This document shows, piece after piece, positions 62,471 through 64,000 of a DNA stretch of 64,000 bases (position 1 is its first letter; each line of letters begins with the position of its first letter). The position numbers and the translations under genes were made by a program. The stretch comes from Metabacillus flavus. GTDB lineage: Bacteria; Bacillota; Bacilli; Bacillales; Bacillaceae. The stretch spans positions 1,426,001-1,490,000 of the forward strand of contig NZ_JAGVRK010000001.1 of the NCBI RefSeq assembly GCF_018283675.1, read 5' to 3'. The notes beneath the pieces were generated by a model. That model had not been told where the DNA came from, did no database searches, and saw nothing but the letters and a program-made list of their open reading frames with translations.

Positions 62471-63727
62471 GTGCTCATTTATTTAAAACCACTTATCGTT
62501 AACATGGCCATTCTGTTTTCATTTACCTTTAACGCCAATTTGATGTTTCCCTTTCACTCAAGAAAGAAAATTAAGGTGAAGCAGCAGGTCATATATGGGC
62601 TTGTCAGCGGATTTGGAGCCATGCTTTGCATGCTTTATCCGATTGAAGATCTTGGAGAAACATTTTTTGATTTCAGAATGATCGCCATATTGATTGTGAC
62701 CCTTTATTCTGGATGGCTCGCAGGAGGAATTGCCCTGCTATTTGCTTGCGCCGTCCGCTATGGCTTCGGAGGAGAATTTGTTTTCGTTGGAATTTTAATC
62801 AATGCAGCAGCATATGCAGCTGGTTTGCTGTTCAGAAAAATCTACATGAAATCCAAGGTGCGCCTGCTGGCAGGAGCCTTTATTATCATGCTTTATTTCT
62901 TCTTTTATATATGGATCGTCTCAGCTTTTATTACGTTTTTGCGCATTGAATTCTATATGATTTACTTTTTGTTTTTCTTTGCCGTTACAATGGCTATGAT
63001 GGCCATTATTGAAGCCTTAGTCAGAATCAACCGGAATCTCGACAATATGGTATACCTTGATAAATTAACCACAATCGGACAGATGGCTGCATCCATTGCG
63101 CATGAAATAAGGAATCCGATTACGGCTGTGAGAGGGTTTATTCAGTTTTTGCAGGAAGATACAACCGATCAAAAGCTGAAAAAATTCTCACCGCTCATAT
63201 TGGGCGAGCTCGACCGTACGAATAAAATTATTACGGATTATTTAAAGCTGGCAAAGCCATTTGAATTTGAGCTTGCGAGAGTAAATATTGATGAGCTTGT
63301 ACAGGATTCAGTGGAACTGCTGAAACCGCTGGCAACCTATGAAAATGCGGAAATTAACTTAGAGATGATCCCTAGTAACGATGTTGTTGGAGATGCTGAG
63401 CATTTAAAACAGGCAATCATGAATGTACTGAAAAATTCCATTGAATCTATTGAGGGCGGGGGACAAATCACCGTTACCAAAAAACCGGATTATTTTAACG
63501 GCAAAGTGATCGTCACAATTGCTGATAATGGCAAAGGAATGACTGAGGAACAGCTTCAGAATATCGGCTTGCCGTTCTATACAACGAAAACAAAGGGAAC
63601 GGGTCTTGGAACAATGATTACAAGCCGGCTGATTCATGATATGGACGGGGAAATTGAATACGCAAGCAAGATTAATGAAGGAACGCTGGTGACGATCAAC
63701 CTAAAAGCTTATTCAAATTTGACATAG
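62471..63727 (+). CDS. KinB-like membrane sensor histidine kinase
   Basis: The 418-aa protein has five to six N-terminal helices (about 8-185) of the LytS/KinB-type 5TM region. It has no PAS domain. HisKA carries His in ASIAHEIRNPITAVRGFIQFL; HATPase_c has NVLKNSIES, DNGKGMTE and GTGLGT. It resembles KinB of the sporulation phosphorelay. The start is GTG 62471 with GGAGGT 5 bp before. No response regulator adjoins. Confidence 0.88.
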   Translation: MLIYLKPLIVNMAILFSFTFNANLMFPFHSRKKIKVKQQVIYGLVSGFGAMLCMLYPIEDLGETFFDFRMIAILIVTLYSGWLAGGIALLFACAVRYGFGGEFVFVGILINAAAYAAGLLFRKIYMKSKVRLLAGAFIIMLYFFFYIWIVSAFITFLRIEFYMIYFLFFFAVTMAMMAIIEALVRINRNLDNMVYLDKLTTIGQMAASIAHEIRNPITAVRGFIQFLQEDTTDQKLKKFSPLILGELDRTNKIITDYLKLAKPFEFELARVNIDELVQDSVELLKPLATYENAEINLEMIPSNDVVGDAEHLKQAIMNVLKNSIESIEGGGQITVTKKPDYFNGKVIVTIADNGKGMTEEQLQNIGLPFYTTKTKGTGLGTMITSRLIHDMDGEIEYASKINEGTLVTINLKAYSNLT

Positions 63728-63748
63728 AATGGAATATTGCGATATATT
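63720..63748 (+). promoter_or_regulatory. Consensus SigA promoter of the DinB-family gene
   Basis: TTGACA (63720-63725), a 17-bp spacer and TATATT (63743-63748). The -35 overlaps the kinase stop codon. Confidence 0.75.
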
Positions 63749-63754
63749 GTACAG

Positions 63755-63766
63755 GAACAAATGTTC
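63755..63766 (+). promoter_or_regulatory. LexA (DinR)-like box at the transcription start
   Basis: GAACAAATGTTC has the perfect GAAC-N4-GTTC core of the Bacillus SOS operator. It covers the predicted start site, a classic position for repression. Confidence 0.65.
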
Positions 63767-63784
63767 TTTTTAAGGGGGATGAGT

Positions 63785-64000
63785 ATGAATCAATTGCTTG
63801 AATTAAAGGGGATGCTGGATTGGGCACAGCAATTAAATGGTACCGGGGAAGAAACGTTTTTCCAGCCTATTCAAGAAGGGAAATGGTCGCCTGCCGAAAT
63901 CCTGGCTCATATGACTGCATGGGATCAATACACTCTTGAAAATCGTTTTGAGAGAATAGGGGAGGGAAAGGTTAACTTTGATTCGTTTCCTGAATTTGAT
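63785..64000 (+). CDS. DinB-family protein (N-terminal part, runs off window)
   Basis: The visible 72 residues (MNQLLELKGMLDWAQQLN...GKWSPAEILAHMTAWDQYTLENRF) match the start of DinB/YfiT-type four-helix proteins. Metal-binding His in EILAHMTAWD is typical. These are putative metal-dependent thiol transferases or stress proteins; the founding DinB of B. subtilis is damage-inducible. A LexA-like box in its promoter supports SOS control. The C-terminus is outside the window. Confidence 0.8.
   Translation, partial: MNQLLELKGMLDWAQQLNGTGEETFFQPIQEGKWSPAEILAHMTAWDQYTLENRFERIGEGKVNFDSFPEFD

Overview
The window reads as chromosome of an endospore-forming Bacillaceae bacterium (Bacillus/Metabacillus-like). 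The evidence is strong Shine-Dalgarno sites, frequent GTG/TTG starts, and many sporulation and germination genes. Gene order follows the B. subtilis ykv-ykw-kinA region: queCDEF, ykvS, ykvT, ykvU, zosA, ykvY, glcT, ptsGHI, splAB, ykwC, ykwD, pbpH, kinA, patA. Lineage-specific blocks are inserted between these genes. I see no tRNA, rRNA, CRISPR array, prophage or restriction system.

Layout: (1) 1-2.9 kb: a partial DUF2254 gene and a preQ1-I riboswitch controlling queCDEF, which makes preQ0/preQ1 for queuosine tRNA modification. (2) 3-5 kb: a 20-bp tandem repeat array interrupted by an IS256-family element. (3) 5-16.6 kb: acetyltransferases, cell-wall proteins, a patatin, a small sigma factor, the SleB-like hydrolase YkvT, a gerABC-type germinant receptor operon and YkvU. 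(4) 16.7-21.7 kb: a small CxxCxGxG protein, a secreted NucA/NucB-type nuclease with its ComJ-type inhibitor, a ZosA-like P-type ATPase behind PerR-like boxes, and a decayed accessory patch with an HTH pseudogene and a MITE-like element. (5) 21.7-26.3 kb: a C30-carotenoid tailoring cluster. (6) 26.4-34.8 kb: Xaa-Pro peptidase, EAL protein, pfkA, PilZ protein, the DUF1659/DUF2922/YvrJ trio and a SwrC-type RND pump. (7) 35-37.1 kb: small genes with LexA-like boxes, a dead grpB, a probable type I toxin-antitoxin locus, and a small spore-type protein. (8) 37.2-64 kb: IolW-like dehydrogenase, the glucose PTS with its GlcT antiterminator and RAT site, three orphan sporulation-type histidine kinases, spore photoproduct lyase, CAP protein, PBP, aminotransferase, CorA, a GGDEF protein, an MFS pump, and a DinB-family gene with a LexA-like box.

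Functional themes are sporulation control (three phosphorelay-type kinases) with spore germination and repair (gerABC, ykvT, ykvU, splAB, three small DTEF-motif proteins), glucose uptake and glycolysis (ptsGHI, pfkA), c-di-GMP signalling (EAL, PilZ, GGDEF), and SOS-linked small genes.

The least explained parts are four. One is the toxin/antisense-RNA locus at 36.46-36.71 kb. The second is the divergent SOS-type promoter at 35.2-35.3 kb. The third is a family of three MITE-like elements sharing one architecture (21.4, 53.0 and 60.6 kb). The fourth is the set of three small proteins sharing a DTEF motif. Several short genes (42-46 aa, and a 27-aa toxin) were found by reading the intergenic DNA directly.
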